Positions 45,538 to 57,583 of a stretch of DNA of 64,000 bases are shown piece after piece. Position 1 is the first letter of the stretch. Each line of letters begins with the position of its first letter. A program made the translations under genes and the position numbers. The notes beneath the pieces are model-generated. The model was not told the origin of the DNA. It was given only the letters and a program-made list of their open reading frames with translations, and made no database searches. Source of the DNA: Channallabes apus (taxonomy: Eukaryota; Chordata; Actinopteri; Siluriformes; Clariidae); NCBI GenBank assembly GCA_030522415.1, contig CM060109.1, positions 26,213,801 to 26,277,800 on the forward strand, in the 5' to 3' direction.

Positions 45538-47151
45538 CAGTGGTGTGAAAAACTATTTGCCCCCTTCCTGATTTCTTATTCTTTTGCATGTTTGTCACAC
45601 TTAAATGTTTCTGCTCATCAAAAACCGTTAACTATTAGTCAAAGATAACATAATTGAACACAAAATGCAGTTTTTAAATGACGGTTTACGTTATTAAGGG
45701 AGAAAAAAAACTCCAAATCTACATGGCCCTGTGTGAAAAAGTGATTGCCCCCCTTGTTAAAAAATAACTTAACTGTGGTTTATCACACCTGAGTTCAATT
45801 TCTGTAGTCACCCCCAGGCCTGATTACTGCCACACCTGTTTCAATCAAGAAATCACTTAAATAGGAGCTACCTGACACAGAGAAGTAGACCAAAAGCACC
45901 TCAAAAGCTAGACATCTGCCAAGATCCAAAGAAATTCAGGAACAAATGAGAACAAAAGTAATTGAGATCTATCAGTCTGGTAAAGGTTATAAAGCCATCT
46001 CTAAAGCTTTAGGACTCCAGCGAACCACAGTGAGAGCCATTATCCACAAATGGCAAAAACATGGAACAGTGGTGAACCTTCCCAGGAGTGGCCGGCCGAC
46101 CAAAATTACCCCAAGAGCGCAGAGACGACTCATCCGAGAGGCCACAAAAGACCCCAGGACAACATCTAAAGAACTGCAGGCCTCACTTGCCTCAATTAAG
46201 GTCAGTGTTCACGAATCCACCATAAGAAAGAGACTGGGCAAAAACGGCCTGCATGGCAGATTTCCAAGGCGCAAACCACTTTTAAGCAAAAAGAACATTA
46301 ATGCTCGTCTCAATTTTGCTAAAAACATCTCAATGATTGCCAAGACGTTTGGGAAAATATCTTGTGGACCGATGAGACAAAAGTTGAACTTTTTGGAAGG
46401 TGCGTGTCCCGTTACATCTGGCGTAAAAGTAACACAGCATTTCAGAAAAACAACATCATACCAACAGTAAAATATGGTGGTGGTAGTGTGATGGTCTGGG
46501 GTTGTTTTGCTGCTTCAGGACCTGGAAGGCTTGCTGTGATAGATGGAACCATGAATTCTACTGTCTACCAAAAAATCCTGAAGGAGAATGTCCGGCCATC
46601 TGTTCGTCAACTCAAGCTGAAGCGATCTTGGGTGCTGCAGCAGGACAATGACCCAAAACACACCAGCAAATCCACCTCTGAATGGCTGGAGAAAAACAAA
46701 ATGAAGACTTTGGAGTGGCCTAGTCAAAGTCCTGACCTGAATCCTATTGAGATGTTGTGGCATGACCTTAAAAAGGCAATTCATGCTAGAAAACCCTCAA
46801 ATAAAGCTGAATTACAACAATTCTGCAAAGATGAGTGGGCCAAAATTCCTCCAGAGCGCTGTAAAAGACTCGTTGCAAGTTATCGCAAACGCTTGATTGC
46901 AGTTATTGCTGCTAAGGGTGGCCCAACCAGTTATTAGGTTCAGGGGGCAATTACTTTTTCACACAGGGCCATGTAGGTTTGGATTTTTTTCTCCCTAAAT
47001 AATAAAACCCCTCATTTAAAAACTGCATTTTGTGTTTACTTGTGTTAGCTTTGACTAATAGTTAAATGTGTTTGATGATCAGAAACATTTATTGTGACAA
47101 ACATGCAAAAGAATAAGAAATCAGGAGGGGGGCAAATAGTTTTTCACACCA

Positions 47152-47154
<3 letters not shown>
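45538..47154 (+). mobile_element. Tc1-like transposon (Tc1-D), sister of Tc1-C
   Basis: TA at 45536-45537 and 47155-47156, same ends as 37378-38988. Identity is very high over the full length. A (TA)n run begins at its right border. Confidence 0.93.
45946..46937 (+). pseudogene. Tc1-D transposase, one frameshift
   Basis: The first start codon is altered (ATCTGCC where Tc1-C has ACCATGCC), but an ATG at 45946 opens the frame. A one-base loss near 46326 ends it at 46470; the catalytic part continues in another frame, 46362-46937, with [21 protein letters not shown] and [11 protein letters not shown], so the acidic triad is present. The 10 N-terminal bases lost in Tc1-C are kept here. Confidence 0.88.

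Positions 47155-47198
<44 letters not shown>
47155..47198. repeat. (TA)n microsatellite
   Basis: About 22 TA units at the Tc1-D insertion border. Confidence 0.95.
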
Positions 47199-47201
<3 letters not shown>

Positions 47202-47728
47202 TAAAAATTCTCTTAAATTAATTCAACTTAATAAGAAGAATAATAGACTTCTAGATTATTTTTAATTGAAGTGTCTCTTGCTACATCCTTTTCACGGTGT
47301 AGGGAATATTTGATTTTTAGTGTGTTTCATGATATTCTGTGTGCGTGAGAACAGAATGTTTTTTCTTTCTCTTACCTCGACACAAGCTGCACTTTCAATA
47401 AACACGTCCTATAGTAGTTTATGTTAAAGGTCGTAAAACTGTTGAACGCTCGTAAATGCAGAGTTACTCCGAATTTTATGTTCTTCTTTACCTTATCTTT
47501 TATAAACATTCCAGACCAGATGTAAACACTCCTGCACCCACCTTTTCTTTGGTTCTTTGTGTGTGTGCGTATATATACTCCTGTCTTCCACAATAAACTT
47601 TGAATGTCTCACTAAGCACAGACTTGTGTATTATTGAGGCGTTTCCTGGCCAGGCGGGAAGCAAAATACAGGCTGAGCACTGAGTAGACCAAAGGGGGTC
47701 TACCAAAATTCAAGAAATCCTTACAATT

Positions 47729-47747
47729 TGGGGGCTCTGTCCGGGAT
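47729..47747 (+). promoter_or_regulatory. Primer-binding site of ERV-C, tRNA-Pro-like, and splice donor
   Basis: TGGGGGCTCTGTCCGGGAT differs by one inserted base from the proline-tRNA site known from gammaretroviruses. A consensus donor CAG|GTGAGT follows at 47760. Confidence 0.75.
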
Positions 47748-48056
47748 ACCTCTAATCAGGTGAGTGCTGCTTTTTTATTTTTCTCTGTAAGGATAGAGCA
47801 AGCACGCTCCCTGGTTTTTGATATCTGGACCATATATAGTAAGGGGGAGGATTGTCTTGTGGCTTTTACGCCAGTATAGTGCGCGCTCGCTTCTGAAAAG
47901 TTCCTTGAACTGAAGCATAGTGTGGAAGCTGTATTCTGTTCCCGCTCTTTGTTGTTGTCTTTGTTGAGCTCTTTTTGTTGTCTTTTGTTGTTGTATTGTG
48001 TGTTGTTTGTTGAAGATATTGGTTCCTTCTGTCACGGGTTAATTCACATTTATAAA

Positions 48057-49760
48057 ATGGGCAATAAGAACAAAACTACTTATCCCACTTAACCCAGAAG
48101 AGGTTCCGCGTGACTGGATGAATAGGTGTGGACTCACTTACTTTACCACACCTTGGCTTGATAATTTATCAGGGTGGACTGAACCACAATCTCAATTTTT
48201 AACCTATCCACGTGGAGGTACTTTTAAGCCTGAATATCTAGCCTCTGCTTACTCTCAGATATATGAGGGTATGGGTGACCCAGGTTGGGATTATCCTTAC
48301 ATGGGTTCATGTTGTCAAAAATGAGTAAAAATGAAAGCTCTTTGGGATAAATACTTAGACATAAAACAAACTAAAATACAGAAGAAAAAGATTCCAAAGG
48401 TCACATCCGAAACTAAATTCAAGCCGCCCGTTCATTCAACCTTTCCGATTCCTCGTCCATACCATGCTGACATAGTAACATCAGCATTTAACCAGCAAAT
48501 TATTGAGAAATTTTATCCTAATTTGAATCCCACCAATCCTTTTGTGAGATGCCCATCTGTGCCTCTCTCCCCCGCACCCACAAAACCGTGTTCACCTTCA
48601 TCGGAAAGGGAAAGACTCCCAAGAAGGTGTCAGGACGAACTCCTGACAGCCCTCTTTCGGATGATCCCGAGGATACTGATGGTGAGGATTTTGATAACTC
48701 GGACGATGAAGGTCCGGATGAGAGGTCTCGCCCCAAACCTCGACAAGAAAACACTGCGTTTGTTTTCTCTATGGGACCAAAGGGTCCAAAAATCCTTCCA
48801 CCACCCGTAAGCACGCTGAAGAACATTATTAAGATGCTCCCTTCTTCCAACAAACTTTTGCATTTTGTTGATATGCTGATAAAGGCTTCCAGCCACTGTC
48901 AGCTCCTGGGTGCGGATTTTCAATTTATTTTGCAATCGGTTTTGGGAGATGGGTACGATGAGGCTGATTTGATAAAGAAGGTAAAATGTTTAGATCCTGA
49001 AAAAGACAGATGGACTGTAGTGGTGAAACATGAAGACGTAGAGGGTGGGGAGACGAAAAAAGAAGGAATATGATTTTCTTTGGGGTAATTCTAATGAGGC
49101 TATGAAACTTTTAAAAGATGAGCTAACTACTTATCTTCATGCACGTCCACAAGCTAGTCAGGATCAGTCACAGGTAACTAATTGTAGACAAGAAAAGAGT
49201 GAAACCACATCCAGGTTTCTCGAGAGGTTTCGAGAGACCTGGACCCTTTTGGGTGGTATGCCCCTCCCTGGAGAAAACCCTAACCCACTTTTCCTTACCA
49301 CCTTCTTGAATAATTGTCTACCAGAAATCATGACGATTTTAAAGTTTCAATTGTCAGACCGTTCTACAACGACTATTAAAAAATTTTAGAAAACAGACAA
49401 GTGGCATGTTTGTTTGTGGAGAGAGAGGTGGAAAAAAGTGGGGTAGAGGAGGCCGAGGAGGCCGTGGAAGAGGTAGAGGAGGTCTGCAGGGTCAGAGTGT
49501 ACCCCATAGATCTGGTTATTGTTATTATTGTTATAAAGAAGGTCATTGGGCTCGTGAATGTCGCACGAAGGCCCTTGATGAGGGACGTAGTGGACAAAAT
49601 GTGTACAATCGATTGAATGATGATCAGTGGCATAATGCTAATGAGGTGTTCTCCTAATCCTTCACAGCAGCCACCACAGCGAGTACAACCACAACAACAG
49701 CAGCAGCAATATAGACCCAATCCCTTCTCAGGGATGCAGGTAGGAGCATATGATGCATAA
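48057..49760 (+). pseudogene. gag: ERV-C gag, several frameshifts
   Basis: Starts MGNKNKTTYPT at 48057 (myristoylation-type MG start) and hits a stop; the matrix-like part continues in another frame (48118-48324, WLDNLSGWTEPQS, GGTFKPEY), matching ERV-D Gag in order. Later frames 48331-48810, 48549-49073 and 49045-49389 cover capsid-like sequence (RFLERFRETWTLLGGMP). A CCHC knuckle CYYCYKEGHWAREC lies at about 49519-49560, where ERV-D has two. A Gln-rich tail precedes the stop TAA at 49758-49760. Confidence 0.75.
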
Positions 49761-52700
49761 GGATGCCCGCAGAGTTCCAGCCCTGCGATGTAACTTTGTA
49801 CTTTCGAGTCACCTCTGGTTAATGAGTTGCCCTTTATAGAATTGTGTATAGATGGTTCTGTATTCTCTTTATTGGTGGATACGGGAGCTACAATGTCGTC
49901 TTTAGGTCATGATTATGAGGGACCGCTCTCGAATAAAAGTATCAGCTCTGTGGGAATTGAAGGAGTTGTTCAACGAAATTATTTCACTCCTCAGATACCT
50001 GTAACATGTCCTTTAGATAAGGGAATTCATCTCTCTCATCGTTTTGTCTGTATGCCTGACTGTCCTTTTAATCTGTTAGGACGCGATTTAATGAGCAGAC
50101 TACACATGTCCTTGACTTTTTCTGGCGCAAAACTCACTGTTGAAGTGCCTGATTCAGTTCCTTTTTCCAACCTCACAAATATGCATGTAAATAATTGCTT
50201 CCTTTCTTCACAGAACAGCTCTATTCCTGCTACCCTTGAATGTGTGCCGAGCAGTCTGTGGGCTGAAAATAAGGGTGAGGTGGGGTTAGTACACTGTGTT
50301 CCTTATGAAGCAAAATTAAAACATTTGCAACCTGTGTACATCAAACAATATCCACTCTCTGAGGCCAAGGCCTCAGGAATAGATGAAATTTTAAGCTCAT
50401 TGCTCAAGCAGGGTGTTGTTAAACCATGTGTAAGCTCTTATAACACACCTGTTAATCCAGTACTGAAACATGATGGTACGTGGAGATTTACACAAGATCT
50501 GAGAAAAATAAATGACATAATTATCCCTGTAGCACCTGTTGTGCCTGATGTGCTGTCCATCGTCTCCTCTATACCTTGTCATCATTTGCATTTCTCTGTT
50601 ATTGACCTTTGCTCTGCCTTCTTCTTGTCTGCCTTGTTCCTGTTCGCCTTCACCCACCTGCATGATAATATGTCATAGGCCACGCCCACTAAACAGAAAC
50701 GAACTTGCCCGAAGTCAGTTTACTGGTTATTCTCCAAACTATGAAAATGTATTTCATTATCCAAAAGCAGCTTATTCGATGTGTTATAACCGCTGAAAGA
50801 GATCAACATAGACAGCTAGCTTATTAACTATTTGGTTGGTTGTTCGTGTGAAGCCTGCGACTATTAGTTCTTCACTTATTTACTCATACACTTTTAATAC
50901 ATTCTTAAAGCACTTTCCAATTTCTGCTGAATCTCGGCCGATGTCAAAATTGTTAATAGCGCTTTTGTTTCGTCTGTGCTCCACATTAACCGACTCTGTG
51001 TCTCCGCCATTTTTTTACGCTCCCTATAACTCCGCCCACCGCTCGTGACGTCACGGGTCCTCGCGACTAGACCTGGAGAACTAATGATCTGGTGATCTAA
51101 CTCTCCCCACCATCGTTGTCCGATCTTACGCGGATGATCTACTGGTGTACGCCACTTCGCCTGCCGTCTGCGAAGAAGCCACCATTTGTCTCCTGAAACA
51201 CCTGGCACAGAAGGGTTTCAAGGTATCAAAGACTAAATTACAGTTTTGCAGAGACACTGTAAAATACCTGGGTTTTGAACTCTCCCAAGGCCAAAGAAGG
51301 CTCTCAAAGGAACAAATCCAGGTTATTCTCGACGCTAAACATCCCAGCACTAAACATGCTCTCATGGCTTTCCTGGGACTGATCAACTACTGTCGTCAGT
51401 GGATTCCTGACTGCTCATTCTACGATAAATGCATCAGGACAGCCATCTCACACAACGATCCGCTCCAACAGCCTCTGACATGGACTGCTGACATGATTGA
51501 GGCATACAAGGAACTGAAAAAGTCCCTATATTCTGCTCCAGCACTGGGCCTGGCTAACTATCAAAAACCATTCCATCTATATGTGAGCACGGGGGCACTG
51601 CTTCTGTTGTATTGGCACTGGAGCATGGGGGGGGGATGAGACCATGTGCTTTCTTATCTAAAACTTTAGATGCTGTGGCACAAGGTTTACCTGCCTTGTC
51701 TGAGGGCTGTGGCCGCCTGTGCGGTGATGGTACAAGATGCTGAAAAGATTGTTCTCTCTCATCCTTTAATTTTGTATTCTCCACATCAGGTTAAACAAGT
51801 GCTGCAGAACCTTCAAACACAACACATGACGGCTCAGAGACGGTCTGGGTATGATATTATCCTGTGTTCTACAAGTAACTTAGAGATAAAATCCACCTCT
51901 TCTTTTGACACCCTCGGATATGCTCTGGCACGCTTGATCAATGCACAGGACGACACGCTAGTAGATATAGATCATGACCGCTGTTCAGAGATACTCCACT
52001 AGTATACGTCCAGATCTACTACTAGATGGAGTATCTTCTACTCCATTAACAATTGGTGACACACGTTTGTAGATGGTTCCTGTTCAAAACCATATGATGG
52101 GAAATTTCTCTGTGGTTATGCTGTGCGTCCACTGCCAGATATAACCATTGAAGCGTACTCTCTTCCTTTCTCATCTGCTCAGGCAGCTGAACTTTTTGCT
52201 CTAACTCGTGCGTGTGTTCTTTCTGAAGGAAAAGATGTCACTATATACACTGATTCTTGTTACGCTTTTGGTATCGCTCACGACTTTGGCCACATATGGC
52301 AATCCAGGGGTTATCGTTCTGCTGAGGGTAAGCCTATTTCTCATTTTTCTCTTTTTTTCAGGATTTAATAGATGCATGCCATCTACCTAGTACTCTCGCT
52401 ATTGTAAAAACTAAGGCTCATTCTTCTGGTGACTCTATGGAAGTGCGAGGTAATTCGCTAGCTGATCGTATTGCTAAACAAGCAGCTCAAAAACAGATTT
52501 TCTTTCCTGACTCTGGTTCTGATTTGATCAATTCATCTTTTCTTGCTAGTTCCTTGATTCCCGATGTAGATTTATTGTCTTTGCAAGCTTCAGCCACGCC
52601 AAATGATTCCTCATTTTGGCAAGGTCAGGGTCCCTACATTGCTTCTGATGGTTTATGGTATTGTGCTGATGGCCGTTTGTGCCTGCCGTCTCATTGTCTA

Positions 52701-52924
52701 CCATTCCTCGTGCGCGATGTGTAACACCGTCGAACTGTGGAAGGGGCGTTAAGGAAGATATGGAAAACCTCTTTTGCATAGCTAACATGCTTGGAACAAT
52801 TGATTTATTAATATCTAGATGCTTGGTGTGTGCTCAGAATAATGTGACAAAGGGTTTAGGTAAACACGAAAGTCTTCCGTTACCTACTGCTCTGTTTGCA
52901 GAGTGGCAAATTGATTTTACACAT
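49761..52924 (+). pseudogene. pol: ERV-C pol: protease, RT (interrupted), RNase H, integrase finger
   Basis: From 49761, directly after the gag-end TAA and in the same frame as that stop, comes a protease with VDTGATMSS and FNLLGRDLMSRL. RT fingers follow (NTPVNPVLKHDGTWRFTQDL), then VIDLCSAFF, after which about 450 foreign bases (50660-51110) replace the middle of the palm. YADDLLVYA resumes at about 51127 and the thumb/connection at 51145-51639. RNase H has DGS near 52074, AAELFALTRAC and YTDSCYAFG. The integrase finger is weakly seen, and the core starts (WQIDFTHT, 52905) but is cut at 52924. Frameshifts occur near 51640, 52000 and 52368. Confidence 0.8.
50660..51110. other. Foreign segment inside ERV-C reverse transcriptase
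   Basis: The segment has no pol similarity. Its right part is CpG-rich with TGACGTCA (a CRE-type palindrome, 51045-51052) and CCGCCCACCGC. No terminal repeats or clear target duplication were found. It may be a captured promoter region or an unknown element. Confidence 0.5.
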
Positions 52925-53650
52925 ACAGTGGGAGCCACGTCAAACAGCCGCCTGGAGCATGATGGCTCCATGGCAGGTCCATGAACGGTTAATGCAAGCT
53001 TCGTGCACGAAATGTGATCCCCCGCGATGACGCAGTTAACAATGCCCCGCCCCATAAACGCCCCCATGCGCTTTCTAAAAAGATGGTTGCAATGCCGTAT
53101 AATTCCGCCAGATGGAGCTGACACAGTTAACTGCAGTGTCCAGGAAGCCCAATACCATATCTTTAATATACAGACAGTTATTGTATTGTCAACATAGTTT
53201 CATAAATAGATGACGTGGTAAAAAACAACAACAAACCGATTAATAAAACAGATTTGTTAAATCACTCAACACACAACCCATGATGATTATGCTATTTATT
53301 ATTTAATAATGAATTAATAAAATTAGTTAGTGAAATATTTTTTAAGACATCCTGAAATAATCCTCAAAGCCACGGTAACGGCTGTAATTTGACTAAACCG
53401 ATCATTGTAGGTACGGAATAAAAACGCGGGCGATGTACAGTATTTTACATTACGGTGTATTTTACCTCGTTATATTTAATATACTGATAGATAATATTTT
53501 TCTGCAAAGTAAAGCTCAAAATGTAACATCTGCTTGGGTTTGTTTTCGTTATATTTTTGATTATGTTTTTTTTTTTCACTGATAGTCAACGAGTGGCATA
53601 AGAAAGGCAATTAATGCCGCATGCAACCTGGAACAAATATCTGCCCATAT
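52925..53650. repeat. Unclassified repeat X, copy B, inserted in ERV-C integrase
   Basis: Begins ACAGTGGGAGCCACGTC at the break of the integrase frame. See 44861-45502 for the other copy. Confidence 0.7.
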
Positions 53651-53948
53651 GGATCAGTATTTCTTTTGTCATTTAATCATGCATAATGCTCCCCCGTCAA
53701 AAGATCTGATGGGGCATTAATCACTTATCACAACTGTGAATGGATGCAGCAGCAGAGACAGATTAAATCCCCATAAACACTTGGAAACAATAGTAAAAAA
53801 TTTCCAGAGGGTTAGTGCCTGTTATACTATTGTATTTTACTGATTTTTTTACTGCTTATATTTCGTTTGGTTTTACACAATTTCGTGTGTGTGTGTGCGC
53901 GCGCACGCGAGAGAGAGAGGATACTCTGACAAGACCAAATTCCGTGTG

Positions 53949-54032
53949 GCTCCCGTGGCGCAATCGGTTAGCGCTTGACACTTATAAAGCGGTCCAGGTG
54001 AAGCAATGCCGAGTTCGAGCCGCACCCAAAGC
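53949..54032 (+). pseudogene. tRNA-Ile(TAT)-like pseudogene
   Basis: The 5' part GCTCCCGTGGCGCAATCGG with GTTAGCGC (D arm and A box), an anticodon stem-loop around CTTATAA and the B-box-like GAGTTCGAGCC are recognisable. The intron-like middle (GGTCCAGGTGAAGCAATGCC) fits tRNA-Ile(TAT) genes, which have an intron. The 3' acceptor strand does not pair with the 5' strand and the T arm is shortened, so it is probably inactive. Confidence 0.55.
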
Positions 54033-54219
54033 ATTTTACTGCATATCGCACTGTGTATGTGACAAATCAAATTTTTATTTGAAAGTAAAGCTTAAAATGT
54101 AACTTCTGCTTGGGTTTGTTTTCGTTATATTTTTTATGTTTTCGCTGAAAGTCAAATTGGCATAACAAATTGATTAATGGCGCATAATATCTGGAACAAA
54201 TATCTGTCCATACGGATCA

Positions 54220-54389
54220 TTCATTCATTAATTCATTCATTCATTTTCTATACCGCTTAATCCTGTGTTCAGGGTTGCGGGGGACCTGGAGCCTATCCCA
54301 GGAGACTTCGGGCACTAGGCGGTGTACACCCTGGACAGGGTGCCAATCCATCGCAGGGCACACACACATACACACACTCACACACCCAA
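54220..54389 (-). mobile_element. L2-like LINE 3' fragment
   Basis: Starts with (TTCA)n, which is a TGAA-type tail on the minus strand, followed by the widespread fish sequence CCTGGAGCCTATCCCAGG and CACCCTGGACAGGGTGCC. A 13-base duplication TCCATACGGATCA flanks it (54207-54219 and 54390-54402). The L2 assignment is from memory of similar repeats. Confidence 0.6.
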
Positions 54390-54720
54390 TCCATACGGAT
54401 CAGTATTTCTTTAGTCATTTAACCAGCATAATGTCCTACATCAAAGATCTGATGGGGCATCAATCACTTATCACAACGGTGTATAGATGCGGCAGCAGAG
54501 ACAGATTTAATCCCCATAAACATTCACACTTGAAAACAAAACTAACAGAAGTAAACAGTTCTAGAGGGTTAGTGCCTGTTATCACAGGACAGGAATCACC
54601 TACAGGATACTACTGTATTTTTACTGCTCATATTTTTTTTTACCCTAGTTTCATTTGGTTTTACGCGATGTCATGTGTTATTCATTTGTGTGTGTCTGTG
54701 TGTACAGTGTGCGTGTGTGA

Positions 54721-55747
54721 GTGCGAGAGAGGGCTTACATGGTGATTTGTCCAAGGTTACTAAAACCTGGCTTACTTCCTATAAACATTATTTCAATTTA
54801 ACTCATGGGTCTCAATCACAGATGACACGACAAATTATATACTCTGAAACATTCATTTGAACATTTAAAAATATATACAAAAAACATAAATACTAATGTT
54901 ATCATGGTGTAAATTATTAACATTAGGTTAGGTCCTGCCCTTAATTAATTCATATTATAATTACTTTTACATAGTATAGTTGCTGACTATAAACTAGCTA
55001 TTTCATTTAGCCTTTCTAAAATCAACCCATTTATCATTTATAATCAGAAAACATAAAACATATTATGATCTGTTCAATAGACCATCTGTTTTAATTTAGT
55101 TTGTATTTTTTATTATTCATAAGACAACCTTTCAGTTTTGTAAATATTTTAGTTATAGTGTGTTAAGTCTTACTTTAGGTTAAACGTTTTTGAGAATTTG
55201 ACCATCCAGCTTAGATAAATGTTATGTCATTGATTGATAAAATCTGGATTAAGGATATTTTATTTTATTTCTTTAATTAAAATTTTTTAGTTTCCCCCTG
55301 AGGGATTGCCACCTTATTGTGGTCAGGGGGTTTGCGTGCCTCAACACAATTCAGCAAATACAATACTGTTACTATAAGCCCAGGGAAAAACAGTGCTCGA
55401 ACTTGATGCCCCCTTCACATTTCTGACTGCGCCCCCCCCCCTCCCCCCCTGGTCTAGAACAGCCCTGCCTCTGACCGTCTTTTGTCTTGGAAATGAGTAT
55501 TCTCACTCACCTTCCAATCCCCCCAGTGCACACACTCTGTTTGTCCTGTAAGCTGTAACTGTGTTTGCTAGGGCACTTGGTTATACACAGTACTTTAATG
55601 TATGGAACACTTACTTAACTTACTGGTTTGGTTTAAATATCGCTTATTACCTTATTCAGCAAAATAAATTAATTATTAACGTATTGAAGTATTTTAGTTA
55701 AGGACAAAAACTGTGCTTGTGTTTAGAACTGCTGAACAGCCTAAAAC
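54721..55747. other. No recognised gene
   Basis: A+T-rich, with a C-run at 55430-55457. Confidence 0.4.
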
Positions 55748-55799
55748 ACACACACACCCATCCCCCCGCCAAAAACACACACACACACACACACACAGA
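55748..55799. repeat. (CA)n microsatellite, interrupted
   Basis: Two CA runs separated by a C-rich stretch. Confidence 0.9.
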
Positions 55800-55930
55800 G
55801 CAATTAACACCATGTCATACTCGGGTGTGGAAGGTGAGAAACCTCAATGGAGAATACCAAGTTTGTCATTGCTCTTTTGGAGTTCTTAAAACCCAAAACA
55901 TTTATTTATACTGAGAAAAAAATATTATGG

Positions 55931-55935
55931 GTCAC
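55931..55935. repeat. Target-site duplication of ERV-D, left copy
   Basis: GTCAC, repeated at 63823-63827. Confidence 0.9.
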
Positions 55936-56468
55936 TGTTAGAATTATTTTATATATAAAGGAGTTGATTCTACTCTCTTGTTCTCTTCCTCATAGATTTG
56001 ATATTAACGTGTTAAATCTTTCCTGCTGCTATCTTCCTGTCTCCTCTTGCATCTGTTCTTAAAGGTGTGAACGCTCCCACGCTCACCTTCCCATACTCTC
56101 TTTATGTCTCTCTCTCTCCCCCTCTCTCCCTCTGTCTCCTTCCCCCTCTCCCCCTAACTCGAGCCAACATCTTGTGATCTGTCTCTGCACGGACACCTCT
56201 ATCTTCCTCTCCTTTGATTCTTCAGGATCTCACCAGGACATTTACAATGGTTCATGCTCTTTGTAGTAACATATGTCTATAGCCCAGGCGTTTGGTCAAA
56301 TATATATAAACCCCATCTTTTGCTGTTAATAAACAGAGACCTTTCTGACAGACAACATGTGTGTGTGTTTGACTGAATCTCTCCTGGCGCCAGAAAAGCT
56401 TACCGAAGCACAGCGGACAGACCGAGCAACTCGCCTCTTCTACTACAAAACTTTAGATAAACCTTACA
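55936..56468 (+). repeat. 5' LTR of ERV-D
   Basis: TATATATAAACC (TATA box) near 56303 and AATAAA near 56330; a long CT-rich stretch at 56095-56160; TG...CA ends. Confidence 0.93.
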
Positions 56469-56471
56469 ATC

Positions 56472-56488
56472 TGTGGGCTCGTCTAACC
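56472..56488 (+). promoter_or_regulatory. Primer-binding site of ERV-D
   Basis: TGTGGGCTCGTCTAACC follows the LTR by three bases. It resembles a proline-tRNA site at its first ten or so bases only, so the tRNA is uncertain. Confidence 0.5.
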
Positions 56489-56501
56489 TTTTCTCTCCAG
56501 G

Positions 56502-56510
56502 AAGGTAAGT
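56502..56510 (+). promoter_or_regulatory. Consensus splice donor in ERV-D leader
   Basis: AAG|GTAAGT, a perfect donor, about 15 bases after the primer site. ERV-C has CAG|GTGAGT in the same place. Confidence 0.65.
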
Positions 56511-57026
56511 TAAGCAGTATTTTTGCTATTGTACTTCCTTCCTTGGTCAGAAAAGTTTTTGAACCAATAGTTTATTTATGTAGTAAATTGGCGTGTATTT
56601 GGGCTATATTTTGGAAAAAGAAACTTTATGCGTTTTAATTAGTTTTTGTTTCGCGTTGTGTTTGACATTACTCGCGTTGGTTTATTGGCTAAAATTACAG
56701 CGATTGTGGATAATTGAATGATTTAGATTAAACTAGGTGTTTAACTGATACTGAACCGGTGTTGTTAGCCTTAAGCTAAAAACATACACAGCGCTGTCGT
56801 CGCGAGTACCTACGTCATCAAAACCGCGTCCCGCTAGAGGAGACGCGCTACTTCGGATGTGTTTTAAAAAGATATACGTTCGCTAAATTCTGTTGTTTAC
56901 GTAATTTATGCACTTTCAATATTGGTAATTTAGTGAGGCATTTGTAGCATGCACTTTGTGTATAAGCTGGCCCTGGCGTAGAGGCGCGTGGCTAGAAAAT
57001 TTATAAATTAATTGGTTATAGCCATA

Positions 57027-57479
57027 TTCCTTAGAGTGTTCTTTGGAAGAGGGAGCGGCGTGCAGTTGCAGTTATACACGTGCATGAGTTTTATTGTCTC
57101 CCTGACGTAGAGGCGTGTGGACTCAGCCCGGCGCACCTGAGGTCCATTTTTCTGGTAGTGTTATCAGAAACAGGGTAGATTGGCCGAATGCCTTATTAAT
57201 TCACTATATTGGTATTTGATAAATGTGTGATTAATCTCCAAAGATGTAGAGGCATGTGAGATTTGAAATATAATCCATATTCCTGGTAGTGTTATCAGGA
57301 ACGTGGAGATATTACACATTTTTGATAATACACTTTTAAATTACAGTATTCTTCAGTTTTAAATATATACTTATTAATTTACTATATTGGTATTTGATAA
57401 ATGTGTGTATGATCTCCAAAGATGTAGAGGCATGTGAGATTTGAAATAGAATCCATATTCCTGGTAGTGTTATCAGGAA
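57027..57479 (+). other. Four 22-base hairpins with GTGT loops in ERV-D leader
   Basis: At 57027-57048, 57149-57170, 57280-57301 and 57458-57479. Each has a nine-pair stem around the tetraloop GTGT (the first has a two-by-two mismatch). The third pair from the base is T-A in the second and C-G in the others, a compensated change. GTAGAGGCGTG-like boxes lie 33-50 bases before each (56978, 57107, 57246, 57424). Confidence 0.7.
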
Positions 57480-57548
57480 AGCGGAGATAATACACATTTT
57501 TGATAATACACTATATAGATTACAGTATTCTTCAGTTTTAAATATATT
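57195..57548 (+). repeat. ~176-base tandem duplication in ERV-D leader
   Basis: Units at about 57195-57370 and 57371-57548 are about 95% alike and include the third and fourth hairpins. Earlier, more diverged relatives hold the first two. Confidence 0.85.
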
Positions 57549-57583
57549 CTGATACACTCTGTTCGAACGTCAAACCACCCGTA

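Larger units (their letters stand above)
47422..52924 (+). mobile_element. ERV-C: broken env-less retrovirus-like element
   Basis: An LTR-like end (TATATATACT near 47570, AATAAA near 47592, final CTTACA at 47725), a proline-tRNA-like primer site, gag and pol match the layout of ERV-D. The start at 47422 is a guess from a TGTTA sequence. Repeat X cuts pol in the integrase core at 52924 and no 3' LTR is seen. Confidence 0.75.
53500..54720. repeat. Local duplication, two diverged units
   Basis: 53500-53935 and 54081-54720 share in order AGTAAAGCT(C/T)AAAATGTAAC, GGATCAGTATTTCTTT, GATCTGATGGGGCAT, TAATCCCCATAAACA and GGTTAGTGCCTGTTAT. The second unit carries the insertion at 54220-54389. Confidence 0.75.
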
